NCBI GenBank assembly: GCA_937871985.1
Contig: CALMPB010000314.1
Location: 1-54,530 of the forward strand
Length of the DNA stretch: 54,530 bases
From: an uncultured Burkholderiaceae bacterium
Lineage (GTDB): Bacteria > Pseudomonadota > Gammaproteobacteria > Burkholderiales > Burkholderiaceae
Reading direction: 5' to 3'
Every line of letters begins with the position of its first letter. Position 1 is the first letter of the stretch. Shown here piece by piece: positions 1-9,929 of the stretch. The notes beneath the pieces were generated by a model, which saw only the letters and a list, made by a program, of their open reading frames with translations, was not told the origin of the DNA and did not search any database. The position numbers were made by a program, and so were the translations under genes.

Positions 1-672
1 CAGGGTTTCCTGGTCGGGATGCATGCGGATGGATTCCGCCAGATAGCGGTAGCTGTCTTCGTCGCCCGCCACTTTTTTGCCTATCCAGGGCAGGATATTG
101 AAGGAATACCAGTCGTACGCGGGGGCCAGGGGCTTGGCCACGCGCGAGAACTCCAGCACCAGCAGCTTGCCGCCCGGCTTCAGCACGCGGCGCATCTCGG
201 CCAGCGCCCGGTCTTTGTGCGTCATGTTGCGCAGGCCGAAAGCCACGCTGACACGGTCGAAATAGCCATCGGGGAACGGCAGTTTTTCGGCGTCGCACAC
301 GGCGGCGGGAACCAGCACCCCATGATCCATGAGGCGATCACGCCCCACGCGCAGCATGGAGTCGTTGATGTCGGTCAGCCAGACCTGGCCCGACGGCCCG
401 GCTTTTTTGGCGAATGCCTTGGCCAGGTCGCCCGTGCCGCCGGCGATGTCCAGCACCTTCATGCCCGGGCGAACGCCGGCGCGGCCGATGGTGAACATCT
501 TCCAGACCCGGTGCAGGCCGCCCGACATCAGGTCGTTCATGATGTCGTAGCGCGATGCCACCGAATGAAATACCTCGGCCACCTTGCCGGCCTTTTCGGC
601 CTCGCTGACGGTTTTATAGCCAAAATGGGTGGTCGACTCGGCGGACTGGTCGGAGGAAGTGGAATTTTGCAT
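1..672 (-). CDS. ubiE: Ubiquinone/menaquinone C-methyltransferase UbiE (partial)
   Basis: SAM-dependent C-methyltransferase of ubiquinone and menaquinone biosynthesis. The reverse-strand translation begins [12 protein letters not shown] and carries the UbiE hallmarks [18 protein letters not shown], the SAM-binding [10 protein letters not shown] loop and [17 protein letters not shown] stop lies two codons upstream of the ATG at 672, so this start is the only reasonable one. The frame stays open to base 1, giving 224 codons; the family is about 250-260 residues, so roughly 30 C-terminal residues lie outside the window. It is divergent from phoB, and a TGGCAC tandem repeat lies between the two starts. 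The ribosome-binding site is weak. Identification rests on motif recall and is secure. Confidence 0.95.
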   Translation of the reverse strand, partial: MQNSTSSDQSAESTTHFGYKTVSEAEKAGKVAEVFHSVASRYDIMNDLMSGGLHRVWKMFTIGRAGVRPGMKVLDIAGGTGDLAKAFAKKAGPSGQVWLTDINDSMLRVGRDRLMDHGVLVPAAVCDAEKLPFPDGYFDRVSVAFGLRNMTHKDRALAEMRRVLKPGGKLLVLEFSRVAKPLAPAYDWYSFNILPWIGKKVAGDEDSYRYLAESIRMHPDQETL

Positions 673-908
673 GATGCGTTATCGTACCCCATCGGGGCAA
701 AGAAGGATTCGGCGGCTGCGGCAGACGGCTTGGCACTGGCACTGGCACTGGCACTGGCACTGGCACTGGCACTGGCACTGGCAGGCTTATTTTAAATCCG
801 CCTGCGCAAAGTCCCGCCCAAGGCTCGTGAAATTCACAAACCTGAAACAATTCGTCCATAAACTGAGCACGTCAAACCCTAATACACCACAGTTAAAGAT
901 CCAGCCTT
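673..908. promoter_or_regulatory. ubiE/phoB divergent intergenic region
   Basis: A 236-bp non-coding stretch that must hold the promoters of both ubiE (leftward) and phoB (rightward). It contains the hexanucleotide repeat at 731-783. I could not find a convincing Pho box (two CTGTCAT-like half sites) in front of phoB, nor a clean -35/-10 pair, so any autoregulation of phoB is not visible here. Confidence 0.5.
731..783. repeat. Hexanucleotide tandem repeat (TGGCAC)8 plus partial unit
   Basis: Eight perfect head-to-tail copies of TGGCAC (731-778) followed by the partial unit TGGCA (779-783). It sits 58 bp upstream of the ubiE ATG and 125 bp upstream of the phoB ATG. One frame through it reads as alternating Pro-Val on the reverse strand, but that frame is not linked to ubiE, so the repeat looks non-coding. 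Perfect repeats of this kind can change copy number by slipped-strand replication. Confidence 0.97.
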
Positions 909-1643
909 ATGAGCACAACCATACTTGTCATCGAAGATGAACCGGCAATCCAGGAACTGATTTCGGTCAACCTGAGCTTCGCGGGGCACAAGGTATTGCG
1001 GGCCTTCGACGCGGAACAGGCCCAAACCTTGATCCGCGCCGAACTGCCCGACCTCATCCTGCTGGACTGGATGCTGCCGGGCGCCTCGGGCATTACGCTG
1101 GCCAAACAACTGCGCGGCGACGAACGCACCCACCAGGTTCCGGTCATCATGCTTACGGCCAAAGGTTCGGAACACGACAAAATAGAAGGCCTGGAAGCCG
1201 GCGCCGACGACTACATCACCAAACCGTTCTCGCCCAAGGAACTCATTGCCCGCATCAAGGCGGTGCTGCGCCGCCGCGCGCCCCAGCTGACCGACGACAT
1301 CATCGCCATCGGCAGCCTGCAGCTCGATCCAACGACGCATCGCGTCACGGGCAACGGCATCAACCTTACCATCGGCCCCACCGAGTTCCGTCTGCTGCAT
1401 TTTTTCATGACGCACACCGAACGCGTGTTCTCGCGAGCGCAACTGCTGGATCAAGTATGGGGCGATCACGTGTTCGTGGAAGAGCGCACCGTGGACGTGC
1501 ATATCCGCCGCCTGCGCAAAGCCCTGGAGCCCGGCAGGCACGAAAACCACATCGAAACCGTGCGCGGCGCCGGTTACCGTTTTACCACCCAGCCAACCAC
1601 CACGGCGGACCAAACCCGGCCTGCGGAACGCAACACAATGTAA
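909..1643 (+). CDS. phoB: Phosphate regulon response regulator PhoB
   Basis: OmpR/PhoB-family response regulator of 244 residues that activates phosphate-starvation genes when phosphorylated by PhoR. The N-terminal receiver (about 1-120) has the acidic pair E9/D10, the phospho-acceptor D53 in LLDWMLPG, T83 and K105 in the TKPFSP motif. The C-terminal winged helix (about 130-230) contains PTEFRLL, the VWGDHVFVEERTVDVHI stretch and RGAGYRF typical of PhoB. phoR starts 80 bp downstream in the same direction, so they probably form one operon. No strong Shine-Dalgarno sequence precedes the ATG. phoU and the pst transporter genes, often adjacent, are not in this window. Confidence 0.95.
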   Translation: MSTTILVIEDEPAIQELISVNLSFAGHKVLRAFDAEQAQTLIRAELPDLILLDWMLPGASGITLAKQLRGDERTHQVPVIMLTAKGSEHDKIEGLEAGADDYITKPFSPKELIARIKAVLRRRAPQLTDDIIAIGSLQLDPTTHRVTGNGINLTIGPTEFRLLHFFMTHTERVFSRAQLLDQVWGDHVFVEERTVDVHIRRLRKALEPGRHENHIETVRGAGYRFTTQPTTTADQTRPAERNTM

Positions 1644-1722
1644 TGTATAGTTGTTTTTTCAACTCACATTGCCTTGCCGGGCCACCCGCCAAAAGCCTTA
1701 CCGAAGCGACGCAGCAACCAGC

Positions 1723-3039
1723 ATGATCAAGACATTAATTTCAATGGGTTTGTGGGTCCTGATGGCCTGGCTGGCCGGGACATGGATAGACCCCGTCACA
1801 GGCTGGGCGGTTCTGACCTTCGGCCTGGCGGCGATGATTCTGGTCAGCGGCGCGCAGTTGTCCAAAATCAACCGCTGGGTCAAGAACATCGAAGCCTCGC
1901 CGCCCATCTCGGCCGGCCCCTGGGACGACGTGCTGGCCGTCATCTACCGGCAGTTGCGCAAGAACCACAACGAAATCGAAGAGCTGCACCGTCAGGTGGA
2001 CAGCATCATGCTGGCCGCCGAGGCGCTGCCCGACGGCGCCATCACGCTCGATGAAGAAATGCAGATCACCTGGTGCAACAAGACCGCCAGCGAGCACACC
2101 GGCCTGAAGCTGGCCTCCGACAAAGGCTTCAGCATCTTCAATATTCTGCGAGCGCCCGAATTCGCGAAATACGGCCGTCAATCCTCGTGGCCCGATCCCA
2201 TATTGCTGCACCTGGCCAAGGACGGCCAGGAAAAATCCCTGCTGGTGCAGTTGACCCCTTACGGCATCAAGCAATTCCTGATCGTGACGCGCGACGTTAC
2301 CCAGGTGGAAAAACTGGAGACCACCCGCAAGGACTTCGTGGCCAATGTCTCGCATGAATTGCGCACGCCGCTTACCGTGCTGTCGGGGTTTCTGGAAACC
2401 CTGCACGACATGCCCAGCGGTTCGCTCAGCGCCGAACAGCGCGAGCACTATCACTCGCTGATGATGGAACAGGCCACGCGCATGGAGGCCATCGTGGCCG
2501 ACCTGCTTACGCTCTCCACGCTGGAATCCTCGCCCTCCACCATCGGCGAGCCGGTGCGCCTGGCGAAGATCATCGACAACGCCCTGCTGCAAGCCAAGAC
2601 GCTGTCGGGCGGCCGGCATGTGTTCGTCGAGAACATCGACAAAAGCCTGTGCGTGCTGGGCATCGAATCGGAGCTGGCCTCGGCCGTCAGCAATCTGCTG
2701 ACCAACGCCGTGCGCTACACCCCCAAGGACGGCACCATTACCGTAAGCTGGTACATCACCGAGACCGGAAGCGCCTGCTACTCGGTGCAGGACACCGGCA
2801 TCGGCATTGCCTCGCAGGACATCCCCAGGCTTACCGAACGCTTCTACCGCGTCGACCGCGGCCGTTCGCGCGCCACCGGCGGCACGGGCCTGGGCCTGGC
2901 CATTACCAAGCACGTCGCCATGCGCCACAACGCCGAGCTGCACATCCGCAGCCGCTTCGGCGCCGGCAGCATCTTCTCGGTGGAGTTCCCCGCCCCCCGG
3001 GTCGTCATTCAGCCCGAAGACGACTCGTCAAGCGTGTAA
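1723..3039 (+). CDS. phoR: Phosphate regulon sensor histidine kinase PhoR
   Basis: Membrane sensor kinase partner of PhoB. From the ATG at 1723 it has 438 residues, close to the usual PhoR length. The frame is open further upstream (to 1651), but the extra 24 residues are not PhoR-like. There are two N-terminal hydrophobic segments (about 5-45), a PAS domain (about 95-190), and a HisKA domain with H211 in FVANVSHELRTPL. The ATPase domain has the N box around N328 (NLLTNAVRYTP), DTGIG at about 357 and the GGTGLGL lid near 386. It senses phosphate status together with the Pst/PhoU complex in known relatives. All catalytic motifs are intact. Confidence 0.94.
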   Translation: MIKTLISMGLWVLMAWLAGTWIDPVTGWAVLTFGLAAMILVSGAQLSKINRWVKNIEASPPISAGPWDDVLAVIYRQLRKNHNEIEELHRQVDSIMLAAEALPDGAITLDEEMQITWCNKTASEHTGLKLASDKGFSIFNILRAPEFAKYGRQSSWPDPILLHLAKDGQEKSLLVQLTPYGIKQFLIVTRDVTQVEKLETTRKDFVANVSHELRTPLTVLSGFLETLHDMPSGSLSAEQREHYHSLMMEQATRMEAIVADLLTLSTLESSPSTIGEPVRLAKIIDNALLQAKTLSGGRHVFVENIDKSLCVLGIESELASAVSNLLTNAVRYTPKDGTITVSWYITETGSACYSVQDTGIGIASQDIPRLTERFYRVDRGRSRATGGTGLGLAITKHVAMRHNAELHIRSRFGAGSIFSVEFPAPRVVIQPEDDSSSV

Positions 3040-3065
3040 TCCGCAGCGACGGCTTCCGGCACCGC

Positions 3066-3088
3066 GCCTTGCCTTATTCAGGCAAGGC
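3066..3088. terminator. Hairpin between convergent phoR and oxidoreductase genes
   Basis: Perfect inverted repeat: GCCTTGCC at 3066-3073 pairs with GGCAAGGC at 3081-3088, and one more T-A pair can close the loop to TATTC. It lies in the 54-bp gap between two convergent genes, so it could act as a bidirectional terminator. There is no T run on either side, so termination efficiency is uncertain. Confidence 0.5.
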
Positions 3089-3093
3089 AACCG

Positions 3094-6000
3094 CTAGACC
3101 AGCACACGCTCGATTCCGCCGGCATTCGCATCGCGCACATAGTCTTCCATCCAGGTATCGCCCAGGATGTGCTTGGCCATTTCGATGACGATGTAGTCCG
3201 CGTCCATGCCGGTGTCTTCCTCGTAGCGCGACAGGCCCTGCAGGCATGATGGGCATGAGGTGAGTATCTTGACCTCGCCGTCGAAACCGTCGGCGCGGAT
3301 CTGCGCCGTGTTCTTGGCCAGCTCTTCCTGCTTGCGAAAGCGCACCTGGGTGGAAATATCGGGGCGCGACACCGCCAGCGTGCCCGACTCGCCGCAGCAG
3401 CGATCCGCCTTGATCGTGGCGTCGCCCACCAGCGCCTTGACCGTCTTCATGGGATCCTGCAGCTTCATCGGCGTGTGGCAGGGGTCGTGGTACATATAGC
3501 GCGTGCCGGTAATGCCCTCCAGATGCAGGCCTTTTTCAAGCAGGTACTCGTGGATGTCGATAAGGCGGCAGCCCGGGAAAATCTTGTCGAACTCGTAGCC
3601 GGCCAACTGGTCGTAGCAGGTTCCGCAACTGACCACCACCGTCTTGATGTCCAGGTAATTGAGCGTGGTGGCCATGCGATGGAACAGCACGCGGTTGTCG
3701 GTGATGATTTTCTCGGCCTTGTCGTTCATGCCGTTGCCGCGCTGCGGGTAGCCGCAGCACAGGTAGCCCGGCGGCAGGACCGTTTGCACGCCCACATGCC
3801 ACAGCATGGCCTGCGTAGCCAGGCCCACCTGGGAAAACAGCCGCTCGGAACCACAGCCCGGAAAGTAGAACACCGCCTCGCTATCGGGCGAGGTTGCGCC
3901 CGGGTTGCGGATGATGGGCACGTAATCCGGGTTTTCAATGTCCAGCAATTTGCGCGCCGTCTGCTTGGGCAGGCCGCCCGGCATGCGCTTGTTGATGAAG
4001 TGGATGACCTGCTCGCGCACGGGCGCCTTGCCGATGGTTGCGGGCGGCGCGGCCATCTGCTTGCGGGCCGGCGCCTTGAGCAGATCGTGGGCGGCGCGCT
4101 GGGCCTTGTAGCCGAAATCGATCATGGCCTTGCGCGTGGCCTTGATGACCCGCGGATCCTTGGCGTTCAGGAAGAACATGGCCGCCGTGGTGCCGGGATT
4201 GAACGACTTCTTGCCCATGCGGCGCAGCAAGGCGCGCATTTCCATGGAGACGTCGCCGAAGTCGATGTCCACCGGACAGGGGTTGTAGCACTTGTGGCAG
4301 ATGGTGCAATGGTCGGCCACATCCTCGAACTCTTCCCAGTGCTTGAGGCTTACGCCCCGGCGCGTCTGCTCTTCGTACAGGAAGGCCTCGATGAGCAGCG
4401 AAGTGGCCAGAATCTTGTTGCGCGGCGAATACAGCAGATTGGCGCGCGGCACGTGGGTGGCGCACACGGGCTTGCACTTGCCGCAGCGCAGACAGTCCTT
4501 GATGGCCGTGGAAATGGCGCCGATCTCGCTTTGCTGCATGATGAGCGATTCATAGCCCATGAGATTGAAGCTGGGCGTCCAGGCATGGCGCAGGTCGGCG
4601 CCCGGCATGAGCTTGCCGGCGTTGAACCGCCCTTCCGGATCGACGCGGCGCTTGTAGTCCTGGAAGGGCTGCAGCTCGTCCTGGGTCAGGAATTCGTACT
4701 TGGTCAGGCCGATGCCATGCTCGCCCGAGATGACGCCATCGAGGTCGCGCGCGATCTGCATGATGCGCGCCACGGCCTGGTTGGCCTCGCGCAGCATCTC
4801 GTAGTTGTCGGAATTGACCGGAATATTGGTGTGCACGTTGCCGTCGCCCGCATGCATGTGCAGGGCCACGAACACCCGTCCCTTGAGCACGCGGTCGTGA
4901 ATGGCCTGGATTTCGGCCAGCACCGCCGCACAGTCGGCCCCGCCGAAATACCGCTCCATCAGGGCGCGCACTTCGGTCTTCCAGGAAACACGCACGGTAT
5001 GATCCTGCACCACGTCGAACACGCGGGCATCGGGCTGGTCGCGCAGGCGCTGCTCCAGCGCCTGCTGCAAGTCTTGCATGCCCAGATCGAGCATGATGGG
5101 CAATCCCTGCGCCAGCGGCATGTCCAGGTTGTCCAACAGCCATGTCCAGCGTTCACGCACCGCCTGCAAGGTAACCACCGCGTCGTTGCGGCGCTCTTCG
5201 AAAATTTCGGCCCGCGTGTGCACGACGTCGTCGTGGTCTTCGGTCTTGCCCACCGGCAGTTCGCCGCTGCCCAGGAACACTTCAAGCTGGTCGAGCAGGC
5301 GCAATTTGTTGCGGGTGGAAAGCTCGATATTGATGCGCTCGATGGCGTCGGTGTATTCGCCCATGCGATTCAGGGGAATGACGACGTCCTCGTTGATCTT
5401 GAAGGCATTGGTATGCCTGGCGATGGCCGCCGTGCGCGCGCGGTCCAGCCAGAACTTCTTGCGGGCCTCGGCGCTTACGGCCACAAAGCCTTCGCCGTGG
5501 CGCGTGTTGGCCAGGCGCACGACCTCGCTGGCGGCGGCCGCCACCGCATCGGCATCGTCGCCCACGATGTCGCCGAACAGCACCATTTTGGGGAAAGCGC
5601 CGCGCTTGCTCTTGGCCGCATAGCCCACGGCGCGCAGATAACGCTCGTCCAGGTGTTCCAGGCCGGCCAGGATGGCGCCGCTGGCGCGGCCGGGACCGTC
5701 GAGGAAGTTCTTGACTTCGACGATGGACGGAATGGCGTCGCGCGCCTGGCCGAAGAACTCCAGACAGACCGTGCGGGTATGGCTGGGCATGCGGTGCAGC
5801 ACCCAGCGCGCCGAGGTGATGAGCCCGTCGCAGCCTTCTTTTTGCACTCCCGGCAGCCCGGCCAGGAATTTGTCGGTCACATCCTTGCCCAGCCCCGCCT
5901 TGCGGAATCTGGAGCCTTCGATGACCAGTGTTTCGGAACGCAGCAGCTTGGCGCCGGGCGCGGCCTTGCCGTCGAACCACTTGAGTTCGAAGCGGGCCAA

Positions 6001-7038
6001 ATCCACGTCGTGGATCTTGCCCATATTGTGCTCGAGCCGGGTGACTTCCAGCCAGTCGCCCTGCGGGTCGACCATGCGCCACCAGGCCAGGTTGTCCAGC
6101 GCCGTGCCCCACAGCACGGCCTTCTTGCCGCCGGCGTTCATGGCTACGTTGCCGCCCACACAGGAGGCGTCGGCCGAAGTCGGATCCACCGCGAACACGA
6201 AGCCCGCGGCCTCGGCCGCCTCGGTGACGCGCTTGGTGACGACGCCCGCGCCCGTCAGCACGGTGGCCACCGGTTCGGCCAGGCCGGGCAGCGAGGTTTG
6301 CTCGACCTCGCCCAGCGCATCGAGCTTTTCGGTATTGATGACCACGGAGCGCCAGGTCAGCGGAATGGCGCCGCCCGTATAGCCGGTGCCGCCCCCGCGC
6401 GGAATGATGGTCAGGCCCAGCTCGATGCAGGCGCGCACCAGTCCAGCCATTTCGGCTTCGCTGTCGGGCGTCAGCACCACGAAGGGATACTCCACGCGCC
6501 AATCGGTCGCATCGGTGACGTGCGACACCCTGGACAGGCCGTCGAACTTGATGTTGTCGCGGGCGGTGACGCGCGCCAGGCGGCGCTGCACGCGCTTGCG
6601 CAAGTCGCGGGTCTGGCTGAATTCGTTCTCAAAAGCCGCCACGGCGCCGCGCGCCGCTTGCAGCAAATGCACCACCTTGTCGTCGCGGCTGGCGTCGCTG
6701 CCGTCGCGCCGGCTGTCGATTTCGGCCAGGCGGTGATTGAGCGCTTCGATCAGCAAACGCAGCCGCTTGGGGTTGTCGAGCAGGTCGTCCTGCAAATACG
6801 GATTGCGCCGCACGACCCAGATATCGCCCAGGACCTCGAACAACATGCGCGCCGAGCGCCCCGTGCGGCGTTCGCCGCGCAAGTCGCTTAGCCATTGCCA
6901 TGCCTCGTCGCCCAACAAACGGAACACAATCTCGCGATCGGCAAAAGATGTGTAGTTGTAGGGGATTTCGCGCAAGCGCGGCGTTTGCTCAAGGGGAACC
7001 TTGGCGGCAAGCAACTGACTGGCTAGAGGGGCGTTCAT
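3094..7038 (-). CDS. DUF3683-type FAD-linked oxidase / Fe-S oxidoreductase fusion
   Basis: A 1314-residue multidomain redox protein. The first 160 or so residues match the DUF3683 type of N-terminus. A PCMH-type FAD-binding domain follows, with the GGGTGYTGG motif at about 215-223, then a FAD-oxidase C-terminal region containing [10 protein letters not shown] and [14 protein letters not shown]. Two 4Fe-4S motifs follow ([11 protein letters not shown] near 848; [12 protein letters not shown] near 910). Two cysteine-rich CCG domains come last (PGCGSE near 1058, CCGYPQ near 1094, HDPCHTP near 1188, CCGESG near 1214). The architecture resembles D-lactate, glycolate or D-2-hydroxyglutarate dehydrogenases such as YdiJ and GlcD-GlpC. 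The substrate cannot be read from sequence; electron transfer from flavin through Fe-S to quinone is inferred. Confidence 0.88.
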   Translation of the reverse strand: MNAPLASQLLAAKVPLEQTPRLREIPYNYTSFADREIVFRLLGDEAWQWLSDLRGERRTGRSARMLFEVLGDIWVVRRNPYLQDDLLDNPKRLRLLIEALNHRLAEIDSRRDGSDASRDDKVVHLLQAARGAVAAFENEFSQTRDLRKRVQRRLARVTARDNIKFDGLSRVSHVTDATDWRVEYPFVVLTPDSEAEMAGLVRACIELGLTIIPRGGGTGYTGGAIPLTWRSVVINTEKLDALGEVEQTSLPGLAEPVATVLTGAGVVTKRVTEAAEAAGFVFAVDPTSADASCVGGNVAMNAGGKKAVLWGTALDNLAWWRMVDPQGDWLEVTRLEHNMGKIHDVDLARFELKWFDGKAAPGAKLLRSETLVIEGSRFRKAGLGKDVTDKFLAGLPGVQKEGCDGLITSARWVLHRMPSHTRTVCLEFFGQARDAIPSIVEVKNFLDGPGRASGAILAGLEHLDERYLRAVGYAAKSKRGAFPKMVLFGDIVGDDADAVAAAASEVVRLANTRHGEGFVAVSAEARKKFWLDRARTAAIARHTNAFKINEDVVIPLNRMGEYTDAIERINIELSTRNKLRLLDQLEVFLGSGELPVGKTEDHDDVVHTRAEIFEERRNDAVVTLQAVRERWTWLLDNLDMPLAQGLPIMLDLGMQDLQQALEQRLRDQPDARVFDVVQDHTVRVSWKTEVRALMERYFGGADCAAVLAEIQAIHDRVLKGRVFVALHMHAGDGNVHTNIPVNSDNYEMLREANQAVARIMQIARDLDGVISGEHGIGLTKYEFLTQDELQPFQDYKRRVDPEGRFNAGKLMPGADLRHAWTPSFNLMGYESLIMQQSEIGAISTAIKDCLRCGKCKPVCATHVPRANLLYSPRNKILATSLLIEAFLYEEQTRRGVSLKHWEEFEDVADHCTICHKCYNPCPVDIDFGDVSMEMRALLRRMGKKSFNPGTTAAMFFLNAKDPRVIKATRKAMIDFGYKAQRAAHDLLKAPARKQMAAPPATIGKAPVREQVIHFINKRMPGGLPKQTARKLLDIENPDYVPIIRNPGATSPDSEAVFYFPGCGSERLFSQVGLATQAMLWHVGVQTVLPPGYLCCGYPQRGNGMNDKAEKIITDNRVLFHRMATTLNYLDIKTVVVSCGTCYDQLAGYEFDKIFPGCRLIDIHEYLLEKGLHLEGITGTRYMYHDPCHTPMKLQDPMKTVKALVGDATIKADRCCGESGTLAVSRPDISTQVRFRKQEELAKNTAQIRADGFDGEVKILTSCPSCLQGLSRYEEDTGMDADYIVIEMAKHILGDTWMEDYVRDANAGGIERVLV

Positions 7039-7175
7039 GGCTTCTCGGGGGAGGGGAATTGCAGTTTTAGCTGCAAGTTTACTGCATAGAACCAGGGAGG
7101 CTCGGGCCGGGCCGGGCGGAAAGCGGGCATTGCGGCGGCTTGCTCAAAACCGCCCGTGAGCGCGGGCAGCGGCCT

Positions 7176-7742
7176 TTACAGCAAACCGGGAAACACCCAC
7201 AGCAGTCCCGCCGTCATCGCCGCGTAGCGTACGAACTTGCCCAGGGCCATGTAAAAGACCGACGGCCAGAACGGCAGCTTCAGCCAGCCGCCCACGGCGC
7301 ACAATGGGTCGCCCACCACCGGCAGCCACGTGAAGAACATGACGGACGGCCCCAACTTGTGCACCCACTGTTTGATATGCGGATGCCAGCGCCCGCCTAT
7401 CTGCGCCAGGCTCGCCGGCTTCGCATGCCGGGCGGCCGCTTGTTCGTGGCTTGCCGCCGCATGCCCGTGCTTTTCCTTCCAGCGCTCGAAGGCCTTTTCG
7501 GCCCCAAGCCCCATGTAGTAGGTAATGATCCCGCCCAGCGTATTGCCCGCCGTCGCCGCGATAACCGCAGGCCAGAACATGTCCGGCACGGCCTTGGCAT
7601 AGGCGAAGACCACCGGCTCGGATCCCAGCGGCAGCAGCGTGGCCGACACCAGGCTCACCAGGAAAATGGCGCTCAGGCCGACCTTGGGCAATGCCAAGGC
7701 GGCCAGCAGCCAATGAATCGATGCGTGAGCCCATGCTTCCAT
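7176..7742 (-). CDS. YqaA-family (DedA-like) inner-membrane protein
   Basis: A 188-residue polytopic membrane protein of the YqaA/SNARE-associated (DedA-related) family. Several hydrophobic segments are visible, including the GLSAIFLVSLVSATLLPLGS start and the C-terminal PSVFYMALGKFVRYAAMTAGLL. The family signature GNTLGGIITYYMGLGAEK and the later TWLPVVGDPLCAVGGWL are present. Between them lies a soluble Ala/His/Lys-rich loop (about residues 88-125). DedA relatives have been linked to envelope homeostasis and phospholipid handling, but the role of this subfamily is not established. It is 137 bp downstream of the start of the large flavoprotein on the same strand and divergent from ilvA. Confidence 0.8.
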   Translation of the reverse strand: MEAWAHASIHWLLAALALPKVGLSAIFLVSLVSATLLPLGSEPVVFAYAKAVPDMFWPAVIAATAGNTLGGIITYYMGLGAEKAFERWKEKHGHAAASHEQAAARHAKPASLAQIGGRWHPHIKQWVHKLGPSVMFFTWLPVVGDPLCAVGGWLKLPFWPSVFYMALGKFVRYAAMTAGLLWVFPGLL

Positions 7743-7851
7743 AGAGCGCTAGTCTACAGAAGAATCGGGAAGACCACGGCGCAAAGAGCGGAAAACCCCC
7801 TGTGGTAATCTGTTCACTTTGCGGGTTTCCTCCCTCGTCTTCATCCCTACC

Positions 7852-9360
7852 ATGTCCACCGACTATCTGAAACGCATACTGACGTCCAAAGTCTACGACG
7901 TCGCCATCGAGTCCCCTCTGGAGTTTGCCCCGCAAATCTCCGCGCGAATTCAGAACAAAATCTACTTGAAACGCGAAGACACCCAGGTCGTCTTCAGCTT
8001 CAAGCTGCGCGGCGCCTACAACAAAATGGCCAACCTGAGCGCCGCCGAGCTCAAGCGAGGCGTCATTTGCGCCTCCGCCGGCAATCACGCCCAGGGCGTG
8101 GCGCTGTCCGCCAAGAAGCTCGGCTGCCGCGCCGTCATCGTCATGCCCACCACCACCCCCAACGTCAAGGTAGAGGCCGTGCGCGCCCTGGGCGGCGAGG
8201 CGGTGCTGGCCGGCGACAGCTTCTCGGATGCCTACGCCCACGCGCTGCAACTGGAAAAGAAGGAAAAGCTTACCTTCGTCCATCCCTTCGACGACCCCGA
8301 CGTGATTGCCGGCCAAGGCACCGTCGGCATGGAAATCCTGCGCCAGCACGCCCAGCCCATCGATGCGGTGTTCGTCCCCATCGGCGGCGGCGGCCTCATT
8401 GCCGGCGTGGCCGCCTATATCAAGCAACTGCGCCCGGAAATCAAGATCATCGGCGTGCAGACCGTCGACTCGGACGCCATGATCCGCAGCGTCAAGGCGG
8501 GACGGCGCCTGGAGCTCAGCGATGTCGGCCTGTTTTCGGACGGCACGGCGGTGAAGCTGGTGGGTCCCGAAACCTTCAAGCTCACCAAACAATACGTGGA
8601 CGACTTCGTCGCCGTCACCACCGATGAAATCTGCGCCGCCATCAAGGACGTCTTCCAGGATACGCGCAGCGTCCTGGAGCCCGCCGGCGCGCTGGCGCTG
8701 GCCGGGGCCAAACACTACGCGGCCGAGCACAAGCTCAAGGGCGCGACCCTGGTGGCGATCACCAGCGGCGCCAACATGAATTTCGACCGGCTGCGCTTCG
8801 TGGCCGACCGGGCCGACGTGGGCCAGGCGCGCGAAGCCCTGTTCGCCCTGACCATTCCCGAAAAACGCGGCAGCTTCCTGCGCCTGTGCGAAACCATCGG
8901 CAAGCGCAGCGTCACCGAATTCAACTATCGCATCTCGGACTCGGACAGCGCCCATGTGTTCGTAGGCCTGCAAATCTCGTCCGCCGCCGACCACGACCGC
9001 ATCGCCAACACATTCGTCAAAAAAGGCTTTTCGACGCTGGATCTCAGCTCCAACGAAATGGCCAAGACCCATCTGCGATACATGGTGGGAGGGCGCTCGA
9101 ATCTGACCGAGAACGAAGTGCTGTACCGTTTCGAGTTTCCGGAAAGGCCCGGCGCCCTGACCAAGTTCCTGAGCTCGATGAGCCCCGAATGGAACATCAG
9201 CCTGTTCCACTACCGCAACCAGGGCGACGATTACGGTCGAGTGCTGGTGGGCATCCAGGTGCCGCCCAGCGACAAGAAAGCCTTCAAGGAATTCCTGGAA
9301 TCTCTGGGCTACCCCTGCTGGAACGAGACCGAAAACCCCGCTTACCGGCTGTTCCTGTAG
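7852..9360 (+). CDS. ilvA: Biosynthetic threonine ammonia-lyase IlvA
   Basis: PLP enzyme that deaminates threonine to 2-oxobutanoate, the first step of isoleucine synthesis. From the ATG at 7852 it is 502 residues, the normal length for the two-ACT-domain biosynthetic form. The catalytic domain has the PLP lysine K51 in FSFKLRGAYNKM, the SAGNHAQGVA loop and the phosphate-binding GGGGLIAG. The C-terminal third holds two ACT-like regulatory domains that mediate isoleucine inhibition in relatives (the segments starting IPEKRGSFLRLCE and FEFPERPGALTKF). An in-frame TTG at 7819 would add 11 atypical residues. Its stop codon directly abuts the stop of the convergent gene apt, with no base between them. 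Confidence 0.96.
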   Translation: MSTDYLKRILTSKVYDVAIESPLEFAPQISARIQNKIYLKREDTQVVFSFKLRGAYNKMANLSAAELKRGVICASAGNHAQGVALSAKKLGCRAVIVMPTTTPNVKVEAVRALGGEAVLAGDSFSDAYAHALQLEKKEKLTFVHPFDDPDVIAGQGTVGMEILRQHAQPIDAVFVPIGGGGLIAGVAAYIKQLRPEIKIIGVQTVDSDAMIRSVKAGRRLELSDVGLFSDGTAVKLVGPETFKLTKQYVDDFVAVTTDEICAAIKDVFQDTRSVLEPAGALALAGAKHYAAEHKLKGATLVAITSGANMNFDRLRFVADRADVGQAREALFALTIPEKRGSFLRLCETIGKRSVTEFNYRISDSDSAHVFVGLQISSAADHDRIANTFVKKGFSTLDLSSNEMAKTHLRYMVGGRSNLTENEVLYRFEFPERPGALTKFLSSMSPEWNISLFHYRNQGDDYGRVLVGIQVPPSDKKAFKEFLESLGYPCWNETENPAYRLFL

Positions 9361-9912
9361 TCAAGCGTCGCTTTCGGAAAAGCTGCACACCGAAAAGACC
9401 GGCATGCCGGTTTCCTTGAGGTTTTTCGAGCCGCCCAGCTCGGGCAGGTCGATGATGGACGCGGCCTCGACCACATTGGCGCCCAGGCGCTGCAACAGCT
9501 TGGCGGCGGCAATCATGGTGCCGCCCGTGGCGATAAGGTCGTCGATCAGCAAAACGCGCTGGCCGGGCTTGACCGCGTCGGTGTGCATTTCGACGGTGGC
9601 GTTGCCGTATTCCAGGGAATATTCTTCGGCCAGCGTGCGAAAAGGCAGCTTGCCCTTTTTACGAACCGGCACGAACCCCAGGTTGAGCTCGTAGGCCAGC
9701 ACCGCCCCCAGAATGAAGCCGCGGGCATCGATGCCCGCGACCAGGTCGAGCCGCTGCCGCATGTAGCGATAAACGAACAGGTCGATAAGAACGCGGAAGG
9801 TACGAGGGTCTTGCAGAACAGGCGTGATGTCCCGGAACACGACGCCTGGTTTCGGCCAGTCGGGCACACTACGGATCGCATTGCGAACGTACTCGGCAGT
9901 ATCAATATGCAT
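9361..9912 (-). CDS. apt: Adenine phosphoribosyltransferase
   Basis: Purine-salvage enzyme that converts adenine and PRPP to AMP. From ATG at 9912 it has 183 residues, the same length as E. coli Apt. Family motifs seen are FRDITPVLQ (about 26-34), [10 protein letters not shown] (60-69), the VRKKGKLPF segment and the PRPP-binding [14 protein letters not shown] (120-133). The frame is open upstream of 9912, but the added residues are Pro/Gly/Cys-rich and unlike the family. The region upstream of the start is a GC-rich palindromic element (9930-10021), which would lie in the 5' leader or promoter. Confidence 0.95.
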   Translation of the reverse strand: MHIDTAEYVRNAIRSVPDWPKPGVVFRDITPVLQDPRTFRVLIDLFVYRYMRQRLDLVAGIDARGFILGAVLAYELNLGFVPVRKKGKLPFRTLAEEYSLEYGNATVEMHTDAVKPGQRVLLIDDLIATGGTMIAAAKLLQRLGANVVEAASIIDLPELGGSKNLKETGMPVFSVCSFSESDA

Positions 9913-9929
9913 GGAAATCGCCACTAACG

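Noticed and set aside
614..859. An 81-codon reverse-strand frame with a Pro-Val dipeptide repeat
   Set aside because: The Pro-Val run is just the TGGCAC microsatellite in one frame. It is out of frame with ubiE and shows no ribosome-binding site or family similarity.
3475..6891. A 1138-codon open frame on the plus strand opposite the flavoprotein gene
   Set aside because: It is the antisense frame of a GC-rich gene. Its translation is rich in His, Gly, Ala and Arg without domains, while the reverse strand shows clear FAD and Fe-S motifs.
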